Shown here piece after piece: positions 38,333 through 47,729 of a stretch of 64,000 nt of DNA. Below the pieces are notes generated by a model, which was not told the DNA's origin, did not search any database, and saw only the letters and a list, made by a program, of their open reading frames with translations. The position numbers and the translations under genes are program-made. Where the stretch lies: contig JABXKC010000001.1 in the NCBI GenBank assembly GCA_013375495.1, positions 124,001 through 188,000 of the forward strand, read 5' to 3'. The number at the start of each line of letters is the position of its first letter. Position 1 is the first letter of the stretch. This stretch comes from Promethearchaeota archaeon. GTDB lineage: Archaea; Asgardarchaeota; Lokiarchaeia; Sigynarchaeales; SOKP01.

Positions 38333-41290
38333 TTATCCCAATTTTTCTTCTTTCCATTCAAGATATCCTTTTGTGAGTTTTCCTCTCCATTCAGCGTTCT
38401 TTCCGGTCTCTTTGTTGAATAGTTCCCTCAAGGCTTCTTCGCTTAGAGCTTGATCTTTATCTTCTTTTTTAGGTTTTTTTATAGGCTTTTCTTTTACAGG
38501 TTCTTTAACTGCTGGTTTTTTTACTGCTGGTTTCTTTTTTTCAACTTTTTTTGTTGAGGGTTTTGGTTTAGGAGTTTTTTTTATTTCTTCCCGAATTTCA
38601 TTCAAATCAAGTGCCTTAGCCTTAAGTAATAGAACTTCAAGATTTACGGCATCAGAATGATCTGTGTGCATTGGGTCTATACCATCATCGCCATAGCGGA
38701 ATTGGATAATGTTTTTATCGCTATTTCTGACTGTTCCATCATTTTCTATTATCATATCTTGTAAAGCGTTTACTAACCGCCTCTGCATGTATCCACTAGT
38801 AGATGTACGGACGGCAGTATCTACTAACCCTTCTCTTCCGCCCATAGCATGGAAAAAGAATTCCTCGGGATTTAAGCCCTTTCGATAAGAACTCTCAACA
38901 AATCCACGAGCTTGAGGCGTTAAATCATTTTCTTTAAAATGTGGAAGTGTTCTTGAACTATAACCCCTGTTGATTCTTTCGCCTCTTATCGCCTGTTGAC
39001 CAACAACAGCTGACATCTGTCCTAGATTTAAAATATTACCTCTAGCTCCAGACTTAGTCATTATTACAGAATGAGCTTCGTCTCCAATATGGTGTGCAGC
39101 TGTTTCCTCAGCCATTTTACGAGCTTCAGCGAGCACTTGTCGAATCCTTAGTTCAAGCGTTTCTCGCATTGAACGTCCAGGGGCTCTTCTCAAGATTGTA
39201 GTGTCGTTTTCGTTAAAAGCTTTGATTAATTTATCAGCTTCATCGTCAGCGTCTTTCAAAATTTGCTGTATTTTGTCATAAGCTTCTCCATGAACATAGA
39301 CTTCATCTAAACCCATTGTCATTCCATTTTGTCGAATAACATACAATAACATTCTTGTTGAATTATCTAAAAACTGTCTTCCAAGAGCGTTGCCATGATC
39401 TTTTATTATTCTTTGTAAAATACTATTAGATTGCATAGCTCCAAATGAGTTTTCGTCGATAGTTCCAGTTATTAATAAACCGTTTTTAATAACAACATAT
39501 GCGTCATATTCACAACCCTCTTCCTTACATACTTCGCATTTCTTACAAAATTTTGATTTTACCTTAATATTCAAATCATCTGGAAAAAGAGTGCTGAAAA
39601 TTTGTTTTCCTGAATAATAGGGTTCAGGATCGGATTTTACGGGAACAATGTCTTCCAAACTAAAGTTGGGTTTAGAATTAAAAACATCCCCTAAATATAA
39701 TAGTTTTAGGGTGTCTTTTCTATTATATAATGAATCCACACTTGTAAATTGAAAAACGGAAGAAATAAAATCTTGAATTCCTCCTAGAATTGGACCTCCA
39801 AATCTCGGAGATAAAATATGATTTTGAACTTTAAGAAGTAATTCGGCTTCAGTTCGAGCTTCTTCACTTTGTGGGACATGCAAATTCATTTCATCACCAT
39901 CAAAATCAGCATTATAAGGAGGACAAACCGTTAAATTCAATCTAAAAGTTCTTCCCTCCATAATTTTCACCTCGTGAGCCATAATTGACATTCTATGAAG
40001 GGAGGGTTGCCGATTAAACAAAACTAAATCACCGTTAGCTAAATGTCGTTCAACTGTATACCCAGGTGCGAGCATTTCAGCTATAATTTGACGATTCTTA
40101 ACATATCGTAAGTCAATTCTTCGTCGATCGGTTCTAATAATGTAATTAGCTCCAGGATGATTAAATGGTCCGTTTAAAACCAGCTGTTTCATCTCTTCAA
40201 TATTCCAATCGTTAATATTTGTAGGAATAGTTAGGATTTTTGCGATTTCAATAGGTACGCCAACATCATTGATACTAATAAAAGGATTTGGTGAAATTAC
40301 TGAACGCGCCGAAAAATCGACTCGTTTCCCGCTTAAATTACTTCTAAACCTCCCCTCTTTCCCTTTTAATCTTTGTGTTAGCGTTCTCAACGCTCTTCCA
40401 GAGCGATGTCGTGCTGGAGGAATTCCAGACACTTGGTTATCAAAATAAGTAGTTATATGATATTGAAGTAACTCCCATAAATCTTCAACAATTAAGTGAG
40501 GAGCGCCAGCGTCGATATTTTCTCTTAATCTTTGATTAATACGAATAACATCTACTAACTTGTGAGTTAAATCATCTTCGGATCTAATTCCACTATCTAA
40601 TGTAATAGAGGGTCTAGCACATACAGGTGGAATTGGTAATACCGTAAAAATAACCCATTCAAGTCTTGCATTTTCAGGAGATACTCCAAGAATTCTTAGA
40701 TCATTATCAGTCATTTTTATAAGACGCTCTAAAATCTCTATTGGAGTAATTCTCCTAGAACCTTTAGCTTCCTCTTCCTCATAAAAAGTCGTAGGTTTTT
40801 CGATAACAATTTTCTTCTTTTTCGCTCCACAATATGGACAAATTTTACTTTTTCTTGCTTGTTTAAACACAATTTTGGTTGCTTCCTCATCCCCTTCGAA
40901 GAAAATCCTTCGGTGTTTTAATTGTTCCTCCCTAAAATTATCCATTTCTTCTTCTGATAGCATCAATCTTGAGCATTCGGGGCAAATACTTCTTAGAACT
41001 TTTAAGACTTTTTTTGCGTAGCCTACGTGAATAACGGGACGGGCGAGTTCAATGTGACCAAAATGCCCCATACAGTTACTTACTAGATTTCCACAGGTCT
41101 GACATCTCTGACCAGGCTCAATAGTTCCTAAACGTTGATCCATAAGGCCACTTGGGATTGGTAGACCATCTTCATCATAAGTATCTGCTGTAATTATTCT
41201 AGCAGCAGACATCTTTCTTATCTCATCCGGACTAAGCAGCCCGAATTTGATTTTTTCAATTAATTTAGTACGACTAAAAGAATAACTCAT
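38333..41290 (-). CDS. rpoA1: RNA polymerase subunit A' with extended Lys/Pro-rich tail
   Basis: 985 residues; archaeal A' usually has about 870-910. The catalytic NADFDGDEMN is intact, as are the N-terminal zinc-binding cysteines and the clamp region. After about residue 890 there is an unusual low-complexity stretch of Lys-Pro repeats (KKPAVKKPAVKEPVKEKP) before a final segment (WRGKLTKGYLEWK). No intein. The upstream rpoH/rpoB genes common to this operon are missing. Confidence 0.97.
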   Translation of the reverse strand: MSYSFSRTKLIEKIKFGLLSPDEIRKMSAARIITADTYDEDGLPIPSGLMDQRLGTIEPGQRCQTCGNLVSNCMGHFGHIELARPVIHVGYAKKVLKVLRSICPECSRLMLSEEEMDNFREEQLKHRRIFFEGDEEATKIVFKQARKSKICPYCGAKKKKIVIEKPTTFYEEEEAKGSRRITPIEILERLIKMTDNDLRILGVSPENARLEWVIFTVLPIPPVCARPSITLDSGIRSEDDLTHKLVDVIRINQRLRENIDAGAPHLIVEDLWELLQYHITTYFDNQVSGIPPARHRSGRALRTLTQRLKGKEGRFRSNLSGKRVDFSARSVISPNPFISINDVGVPIEIAKILTIPTNINDWNIEEMKQLVLNGPFNHPGANYIIRTDRRRIDLRYVKNRQIIAEMLAPGYTVERHLANGDLVLFNRQPSLHRMSIMAHEVKIMEGRTFRLNLTVCPPYNADFDGDEMNLHVPQSEEARTEAELLLKVQNHILSPRFGGPILGGIQDFISSVFQFTSVDSLYNRKDTLKLLYLGDVFNSKPNFSLEDIVPVKSDPEPYYSGKQIFSTLFPDDLNIKVKSKFCKKCEVCKEEGCEYDAYVVIKNGLLITGTIDENSFGAMQSNSILQRIIKDHGNALGRQFLDNSTRMLLYVIRQNGMTMGLDEVYVHGEAYDKIQQILKDADDEADKLIKAFNENDTTILRRAPGRSMRETLELRIRQVLAEARKMAEETAAHHIGDEAHSVIMTKSGARGNILNLGQMSAVVGQQAIRGERINRGYSSRTLPHFKENDLTPQARGFVESSYRKGLNPEEFFFHAMGGREGLVDTAVRTSTSGYMQRRLVNALQDMIIENDGTVRNSDKNIIQFRYGDDGIDPMHTDHSDAVNLEVLLLKAKALDLNEIREEIKKTPKPKPSTKKVEKKKPAVKKPAVKEPVKEKPIKKPKKEDKDQALSEEALRELFNKETGKNAEWRGKLTKGYLEWKEEKLG

Positions 41291-41479
41291 AAACCCAAAA
41301 CTCCCTCAATAATTAAACTAACAGAATAAAGCGATAAAGAATAAGTTAACACATTCTGCACTATAAGGAAAATAAACAAACAAATATTAAAAATTTTTCG
41401 GATTAGGCATTTTTTTATCCTTTCTTTTATTACTTTATATCAAATAGTATAATTAATTGATATATTTACTCATTTAAAG

Positions 41480-42097
41480 ATGAAGATTAAAAACTTGATT
41501 AGGAGTAAATTAGTGCTTTTTTGCATTCAAATATTCTTGTTAATTATTTTTATAGTTAGTTTTCAATATGAGTTTCAAATTGAATTTGATTTAAGCACTG
41601 ACCCTAGAGCAAGTGAACAACAATTTGTTATTCAATTTTTAGCAAACCTAATCTTGTATAGCAATAGTTTTGGTTTTGTCTATATAAACATTACTTGGAT
41701 TATAGTATCTTTAATACCTATTCTTATTTTTAGCGATTATAAAAAAGCTTATTCTATGAATTTAACCACTTTTTTTTTTCCTAACTTTTTCTTCTATGTG
41801 TTTTATTGGAGATATTCAGAAATTTATTATACGGCTCTTTTCCCGACATTTATTGTTAAAACTATTCTATTAGGGCTGACTATCGCTATTGGGTCAATAA
41901 TTTTATCATTAATACTAAAATTCATTACAAGTTTTAGAAAAAATATTAAATTAGAAAATTTAGAGCAGATCGAATCTCTTAATAGAATAAAATGTCCTAA
42001 ATGCGGAACTCAATACGATTCTATTCCTAAATACTGTTTTAACTGTAATTACTTAATAACCAACGAATCAGGGGAAAATATTGGAAAAACGAAATGA
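41480..42097 (+). CDS. Membrane protein with C-terminal zinc ribbon
   Basis: 205 residues. Four likely membrane segments (about 12-28, 55-75, 78-95 and 120-148) are followed by a charged linker and a zinc ribbon, CPKCG...CFNCN. The ribbon should face the cytoplasm. It is directly upstream of the acyl-CoA synthetase-like gene, probably co-transcribed. The function is unknown; such zinc-ribbon tails are common on archaeal membrane proteins. Confidence 0.65.
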   Translation: MKIKNLIRSKLVLFCIQIFLLIIFIVSFQYEFQIEFDLSTDPRASEQQFVIQFLANLILYSNSFGFVYINITWIIVSLIPILIFSDYKKAYSMNLTTFFFPNFFFYVFYWRYSEIYYTALFPTFIVKTILLGLTIAIGSIILSLILKFITSFRKNIKLENLEQIESLNRIKCPKCGTQYDSIPKYCFNCNYLITNESGENIGKTK

Positions 42098-42101
42098 AAA
42101 T

Positions 42102-43538
42102 ATGTCTTTTGAAAGATTGTTTAAACCTAAAAATGTTTTAATATACAATTTATCAACAAAAATAGCATTTTTTATAGAAGGTTTTCTCAGACAGGGATAT
42201 AATTTAGAAAATCTCTACTTAATTTCCTCTAAAGAAGATGAAAACTCAGGTATGAAATGTTATAGGACAATTGACGATGTACCTATTGATGCTTTTGATC
42301 TTCTAATCTTAAGTGTTAGAAGAGACACATTAGTTAATAGTATAATAGATATTTTATCCAAGAAGAAGATAAAATTTATCCATATCTTTACCGCTGGTAC
42401 GGGAGAATTTGACGACGAAGGCATCAAAATTGAAAGAAAAATTAAAGATATTCTTCAAAATACACCGGGTACCAGAAGTATTGGGCCAAATTGTATGGGA
42501 TTATATTGTCCCCAAGGAAAGATAGCGTATTATTCTTCATTTCCTACTGAAAGTGGTAATATCGCTTTAATTTTCCAATCGGGAGATTTACACTCTAAAA
42601 TGGTCAAATTCAGCTCTCGACGGCATAATTTAAGATTTTCAAAAGGTGTTAGTATCGGTAACTGTGTCGATATTCAAATTTCTGAACTATTAGAATATCT
42701 TAACCATGACATCGAAACCGACGTTGTATGCGTATATTTCGAGGGTTTACCGGCCTTATATAGAAATGAGGGTAGGCGGCTCTTAAAAGTTTTAAAATCT
42801 ATGAAAAAACCCATTTTTTTCATGAGAGGAGGTAGAACTGAGAGAGGACAAAAAGCAGTTTTGACCCATACAGGCTCATTAGCAACCAAAGATGTTATTT
42901 GGAAAGCAATTTTCAACCAAACACCTACAATTGAGGTTCCGTCTTCAATTGACGAATTGATTGATTACACCTATCTTTTCTCAAAACACATCCAAAGGTT
43001 TAAAAAATTAAATAAGGAAGTTCAATACCCTACACGTAAAAATGCTTTAGTAGTTTTATGGTCTGGCGGGTTTGGAATATTAGCAACAGATATTTTGACT
43101 GAATTAGGTTTTAATTTGCCGCTGTTTGAAGGAGGAAAGTTAGAAAAATTGAAAGAAATATATCCTATTAAAATCGGAAGTTTAGCCAATCCATTAGATT
43201 TACCTTGGGTAACAGGTAGTGATACTTATTTAAAGCTATGTACGGCAGCGATTGATGATGATATTGATTTGGCTATGTTAGTAAGCGATGCATGGAGGGA
43301 TTTAGAAGGAGATAAGTTCAAAAAATATTACCAGAACATTAATGGGGTTAAAAATCATGTTGAATCTTTAGACAAAACTTTTATTTTAATTCTACCAGAT
43401 TATCCTAGCAAATCTCGAGAACAATTCTATGCTAAATTAATTAACGATGGTTTCATTGTGTTTCCATCCATTGAACGTGCCGCAAAATCATTTTTAAAAT
43501 TAGCTGAATATGGAAAAAAGAGGAATTTAATCGCATGA
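42102..43538 (+). CDS. ADP-forming acyl-CoA synthetase alpha-like protein (no ATP-grasp half)
   Basis: About 478 residues from the ATG at 42102, preferred over a TTG at 42081 that would overlap the previous gene. CoA-binding Rossmann domain (about 1-125) with IGPNCMGLYCP, then the ligase domains with the likely phospho-His in LTHTGSLATK. The ATP-grasp beta part is missing and no gene for it is adjacent, so a partner must be encoded elsewhere or the activity differs. It overlaps the EamA gene by 4 bases (ATGA). Confidence 0.82.
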   Translation: MSFERLFKPKNVLIYNLSTKIAFFIEGFLRQGYNLENLYLISSKEDENSGMKCYRTIDDVPIDAFDLLILSVRRDTLVNSIIDILSKKKIKFIHIFTAGTGEFDDEGIKIERKIKDILQNTPGTRSIGPNCMGLYCPQGKIAYYSSFPTESGNIALIFQSGDLHSKMVKFSSRRHNLRFSKGVSIGNCVDIQISELLEYLNHDIETDVVCVYFEGLPALYRNEGRRLLKVLKSMKKPIFFMRGGRTERGQKAVLTHTGSLATKDVIWKAIFNQTPTIEVPSSIDELIDYTYLFSKHIQRFKKLNKEVQYPTRKNALVVLWSGGFGILATDILTELGFNLPLFEGGKLEKLKEIYPIKIGSLANPLDLPWVTGSDTYLKLCTAAIDDDIDLAMLVSDAWRDLEGDKFKKYYQNINGVKNHVESLDKTFILILPDYPSKSREQFYAKLINDGFIVFPSIERAAKSFLKLAEYGKKRNLIA

Positions 43539-44497
43539 CTGGAGAAATAATCGCAGTTTTAGCGGTGTTAACTTTTGTTATTTCCAATGTCCTCTTTAGA
43601 AGAACTGAGAACCACGCAAGCCCTTCTTTTATTAATTTTTTTCGCACTGCGATTGGTACTTTAACTTTTATAATGATAGCTGTTGTTTTAGGTATTGTTA
43701 CAAATGTATTCTTATTACCATGGACTTTATGGGTGATTTTATTCCTAAGCTTTCTTTTTGGACAAGTAATTGGAGACACGGCATATTTTAAAGCACAAAA
43801 GGAGTTAGGTACAACTATAGCTCTGGCAATTTCCATGACATTTCCTCTATTTACACTTATTCTTTCGCTCATTTTTCTTAACCGTCCTTTTGAGTATAAA
43901 ATCATTCTTTCCATTGTCCTTATTGGAGCAGGTATCATCATTATAGGAAAGAGTAAGGTAAACTCCGTAAATGAAAACCTTGATTCACTAGATTCGGATG
44001 GTCAACCTCAAAAATTGTCAACTCGTACCTCTTTCATATCCATTGGATACGCCTTAATTGCATCCCTTGGATGGGCTATTGGCCTTGTTATCATCGATTA
44101 CGCAACAAACCAAATTGATCAAATTTTAATAACGGAGGGATTTAGTTCAATTATTAGTAATATAATACGTTTTCCATTTGCTTTATTGATTTTGTTATTA
44201 ATGGTTTGGAGAGAAAATAGAATTGGGGATAGTTCTCAATACTTACATTCATTCAAAAAGCCCTCTCAAACATGGGTAATTTTGCTTATCGGCGCTTTTA
44301 TAGGCACTTCTTTAGGAGCGTATTTATACACTGAAGCTGCTCGCACAGCCGGAGCCATTGTAATGTCGTTATTGGCGAGTGCGAGCCCATTATTTTCGCT
44401 TCCACTAACTTATTGGTTAAATAAAGAGAGAATAACTAAATATGGATTTTTGGGAGTAATTTCTACGATACTAGGAGTATTTATAATTCTTATATAA
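43535..44497 (+). CDS. EamA/DMT-family transporter
   Basis: 320 residues with ten likely membrane segments in two repeats of five, each ending in the typical pattern (GIIIIGK and GVFIILI). A charged loop of about 40 residues divides the halves. The substrate is unknown; family members export metabolites and amino acids. It overlaps the preceding acyl-CoA synthetase-like gene by 4 bases, so it may move a related acid or CoA-derived product. Confidence 0.85.
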   Translation: MTGEIIAVLAVLTFVISNVLFRRTENHASPSFINFFRTAIGTLTFIMIAVVLGIVTNVFLLPWTLWVILFLSFLFGQVIGDTAYFKAQKELGTTIALAISMTFPLFTLILSLIFLNRPFEYKIILSIVLIGAGIIIIGKSKVNSVNENLDSLDSDGQPQKLSTRTSFISIGYALIASLGWAIGLVIIDYATNQIDQILITEGFSSIISNIIRFPFALLILLLMVWRENRIGDSSQYLHSFKKPSQTWVILLIGAFIGTSLGAYLYTEAARTAGAIVMSLLASASPLFSLPLTYWLNKERITKYGFLGVISTILGVFIILI

Positions 44498-44501
44498 TGA
44501 C

Positions 44502-45581
44502 TCACTCGTAATATTGCTCAAATAGCTTTAATTCATCTGAAATATTTTTTAATTTAATTATTTCCTCATTAGTGAGAGAATCCGCGTCGTAAATGTCGTA
44601 AAGATTTAAATTAAGATTTTTTCTAACATTTCTTTCTATTCTATTTATCTTTTGTTTAGTAGCAAAGAATTTAATAGCTTTAAATTTTAATTTTGTTAAC
44701 TTTCTTGACCATTCTTTAGTGAATTCTCCTTCTTGGATTTCCTTCAGTATCTCTTTCATCGTAGGTTTTAGAGGTAGTTTTCTGTAGCGAATCCCCTTAC
44801 TCATTGCTCCATATTGACTAGTTTTAGAGTGAAAATCTACTTGTTTAATTAAACCGATATCAGCCATTTTTTTATATGTATAAGACATTTCATTACTCAT
44901 GTACATTTCCACTAGAACTGCTTCTGGAGGATACCCTGCTTCAATAAGAGTATAAATTGCAGAAAGTAATACCCTACCAAAGGCAGGACCAAAACCTTGT
45001 TCGTTAAATAAATCTAATTCCGCTTCTTGTTTGAACGAAAGCATTATAGCACCTTTTTTTAAAGTTCCTATCCCTTTAGCTAACGCCAATAAAATTTCTC
45101 GAGCATTTCCAGTATAATTTTGTTCGATAGCGATGAAGCTAAAAAAGCCATTACCATTTAAGAAATTCTCTCTGACACCAACCCCAATCATTCTTGGGGC
45201 TATTAACATAACATCTACGTTATTTGGGGGTGAAATCAAATTAAATCCTATGTTATATCCACTCGCAAATACTACTGAAGAATTAGGTTTAAGATAGGTT
45301 CTAATCTCTTCTTCAAATATAATTTTCATAACTTCATCAGGAATTAAAAGAAAAACAATATCAGAATTTGTAACTGCTTCTGTTATTGGATAAATAGAAA
45401 AACCATCTTTTTCTGCTATTTTCTTATATCTATCGTCAATATTACCTATTATCACATTAAGTCCAGCATCTCTTAAATTTAAGGCCTGAGCTCGCCCTTG
45501 ATTACCATATCCGATAATGGAAATTACCTTAGTTTTCAAGAGATTTATATTACCATCTGACTCATGAAAAATTTCTACCAT
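44502..45581 (-). CDS. Ketol-acid reductoisomerase-like protein with altered active site
   Basis: 359 residues from the ATG at 45581. The Rossmann loop GYGNQG (24-29) and the KARI knotted domain (ELDLFNEQ, EAGYPPEAVLVEM) are clear. Metal ligands D189 and E193 and the first Glu of the second pair (E224) remain, but its partner is S228, the usual catalytic Lys is R130, and the His of FAHG is Ser (FASG, 107). No branched-chain amino-acid genes are nearby. It is a KARI homologue that probably acts as an ordinary NADPH reductase or on another substrate. Confidence 0.8.
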   Translation of the reverse strand: MVEIFHESDGNINLLKTKVISIIGYGNQGRAQALNLRDAGLNVIIGNIDDRYKKIAEKDGFSIYPITEAVTNSDIVFLLIPDEVMKIIFEEEIRTYLKPNSSVVFASGYNIGFNLISPPNNVDVMLIAPRMIGVGVRENFLNGNGFFSFIAIEQNYTGNAREILLALAKGIGTLKKGAIMLSFKQEAELDLFNEQGFGPAFGRVLLSAIYTLIEAGYPPEAVLVEMYMSNEMSYTYKKMADIGLIKQVDFHSKTSQYGAMSKGIRYRKLPLKPTMKEILKEIQEGEFTKEWSRKLTKLKFKAIKFFATKQKINRIERNVRKNLNLNLYDIYDADSLTNEEIIKLKNISDELKLFEQYYE

Positions 45582-45655
45582 TTTGCTAATCCCCTTAGTA
45601 CTCGAATTAAAAACTTTTAACAATTTTAAAGTTGAGTCTGTGAGGCAAAAAATCT

Positions 45656-46234
45656 TTAAAGAATCTTATCATATCTAAAACTATGAGTGTCTAAGATATT
45701 CTTCGTCATTTCTACAAAAATTTCTCGTACATTATAGTTTTCCTTTGCAGAAGACTTAAAAAACTCCACTTTATCGTGTTTTTTTCTAAAACTTTCTATT
45801 ACTAACTCGTCTACTTTCTCGAGATTCTTAACTAGGTCATTTTTACAACCGATTAACAACTTTGGGGTTTTACTTTGGCTTTGCTTAAAAAGATGTTCAT
45901 ACCACCAATCTAAACCTAGTAAAGTGTTATTGAGATTAAATAAGCTAAAAACCATAAAAATTCCATTTGCACCGTGAATGTAATAACTAAACATTTGTTT
46001 AAACTGTTCTTGACCACCAAAATCCCAGAGAGAGAGCCTTATAAAGGTTTCTTCTCCATCGACAAGAATAGGAAGATCATATGTATAAAAATCAATCCCA
46101 ATGGTGAGCCGTGTATTTGAATTAAAGGTATCAAAACACAATCGTCTAGCAATGCATGTCTTTCCTACTCCTCCCTGACCAAGTAGACAAATTTTAAAAA
46201 TATAGTACGGTTGTTCTTCACGCTCAAATGGCAT
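45656..46234 (-). CDS. Ras/Rab-like small GTPase
   Basis: 192 residues. G1 is GQGGVGKT (19-26), switch I LTIGIDFY, G3 WDFGGQEQF (Gln present), G4 GCKNDL and G5 SSAKE. There is no C-terminal Cys for prenylation. The FGG form of G3 is shared with the GTPase at 53698. It sits upstream of the KARI-like gene with a 75-base gap. Confidence 0.88.
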   Translation of the reverse strand: MPFEREEQPYYIFKICLLGQGGVGKTCIARRLCFDTFNSNTRLTIGIDFYTYDLPILVDGEETFIRLSLWDFGGQEQFKQMFSYYIHGANGIFMVFSLFNLNNTLLGLDWWYEHLFKQSQSKTPKLLIGCKNDLVKNLEKVDELVIESFRKKHDKVEFFKSSAKENYNVREIFVEMTKNILDTHSFRYDKIL

Positions 46235-46359
46235 TACATTTCAACAACTGTATGAATTGCTTTAAAAATTATTGCTTTCTAGAAATAAACACTACTATAA
46301 GTTTTAAATCTTTATGTCAATAACAGAAATTTATATTTTGATATGAAATATTAGGAATT

Positions 46360-46821
46360 ATGGATGAAAAAAATATGTTTCCTGATTATGAACCAAAAAT
46401 CACGCTAGATACTATTGAAGATTATTTAAGAAAACCGAGCAAAGTATATGAAATCCTAGGAGAAATAGGAGAATCTCACATAAATAAGTTGCCCAATATT
46501 TTAGCTCTATTCAACGAATACAAAAAAAAGGCAAAAAAACATGTGGGTAAGTATGATCTAGGTAATGTTGCAATCGGTGCCAATAAATTCCAATATTATC
46601 CTTCAGAAGAAGAATTAATAGTTTCGGAATTAGGAAAAATGATATTACAATTAAGCGAATCTTACTCCAAACAGCAAATGAAGACTTTAAAATTAAGACA
46701 TAATATTAAGTCTCAGAAAATTCTTTTTTTTGAAATTTCTTTTAGACACGTAGATGTTATGGGATCTGGACGTTTTTTTTATGCAGATAGAGCTACTAAA
46801 GAAACGATAATTGAATTCTAA
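46360..46821 (+). CDS. Hypothetical protein in accessory block
   Basis: 153 residues, not recognised. The N-terminal half is helical and Lys-rich; the C-terminal half has beta strands around KILFFEISFRHVDV and an aromatic GSGRFFYADRATKE stretch. It precedes the zinc protein with a 35-base gap on the same strand, so the two may be co-expressed. Confidence 0.6.
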   Translation: MDEKNMFPDYEPKITLDTIEDYLRKPSKVYEILGEIGESHINKLPNILALFNEYKKKAKKHVGKYDLGNVAIGANKFQYYPSEEELIVSELGKMILQLSESYSKQQMKTLKLRHNIKSQKILFFEISFRHVDVMGSGRFFYADRATKETIIEF

Positions 46822-46856
46822 GACATTGGAAAGGATTCCAGAGCCAGAGTTTACTT

Positions 46857-47672
46857 ATGAATGATGACGAAAAACTAAAAGAAAATAATACACTAGCTGA
46901 GAGAGTTTGGAAGATTAGAGAGAACATTCAAGAACTCGAGAATGTTAAAGAAGGTATCATGCATTTTTTACTCTCCCGCAAGAAGTTGGATGATGTAACT
47001 AAAAACTTGTGGGTTTCAGATGTAAAGGGACTTTACTACAATACCGTGTCTGCATGGGAAATGCTTAATAGCGCAGCAAAAGGGAATTTAAAATTTCTTG
47101 ACAAATCTAAAAACTTTTTGCATAACGCAAGAAGCTTGTTAGCGAAAGTTGTTAGTGAAGTGAAGTTTTTTAAAGAAGAGCTAGTATTAAACCTTATAAC
47201 GGAAATTGAAAACAGTTTTGAAAAATGTTGGAGTGCTTTTTATAATGAATTTGATATATTAACACCAGAGATAAAAAGTACTAAGCATATCGAAAGAGTT
47301 ATTAAAGTATCTGATTCTGAATATCACTTACCCTGCTCAGTGTGTGGTAAAAATTCTGTAGAATGCAAAATAGGCTATGGTCGGTTCGATGAACACGAAT
47401 CTCTTGTGTATAGTGGCATTACGCATAGTAGATCCTTAAGAAAAGATCTCGCAAATAACTTATTTAAAATTCTAAAAAAAGAGAATCTTTCAGGAGTTCA
47501 TCAATTTATGCAAAAATATCATTCTATCGAAGGATTAGACGCATATTGTCCAGATTGCGATAAAATTTATTGTTGGGAGCATTATAACGCAAGGGAAGAA
47601 TATGACGATGGTTTCTACGATTGTACTATGGGTGAATGCCCTGCTGGGCATCGAAGGATGATCGATGATTAA
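46857..47672 (+). CDS. Unknown protein with RING-like Cys/His C-terminus
   Basis: 271 residues. Residues 1-140 are helical and charged (coiled-coil-like). The last 110 carry C160-x2-C163, C231-x2-C234, C239-x2-H242, and C256-x4-C261-x3-H265. This alternation can bind two zinc ions and resembles a RING or UBP-type finger but matches no consensus exactly. No ubiquitin, E1 or E2 gene is in the window. The 3' end (47610-47641) is duplicated at 48292-48323. Confidence 0.6.
   Translation: MNDDEKLKENNTLAERVWKIRENIQELENVKEGIMHFLLSRKKLDDVTKNLWVSDVKGLYYNTVSAWEMLNSAAKGNLKFLDKSKNFLHNARSLLAKVVSEVKFFKEELVLNLITEIENSFEKCWSAFYNEFDILTPEIKSTKHIERVIKVSDSEYHLPCSVCGKNSVECKIGYGRFDEHESLVYSGITHSRSLRKDLANNLFKILKKENLSGVHQFMQKYHSIEGLDAYCPDCDKIYCWEHYNAREEYDDGFYDCTMGECPAGHRRMIDD
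47610..47641 (+). repeat. 32-base direct repeat, copy 1
   Basis: GGTTTCTAC followed by GATTGTACTATGGGTGAATG and CCC, inside the zinc-protein gene. It matches 48292-48323 at 31 of 32 positions. Confidence 0.85.
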
Positions 47673-47729
47673 AATAATCTTCTTGACAAAAATTTATAAA
47701 TTAAAATTACGATCATACTTCATAGGACA

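Noticed and set aside
44502..45581. Ordinary ilvC gene
   Set aside because: Several catalytic positions are changed and no branched-chain biosynthesis genes are nearby.
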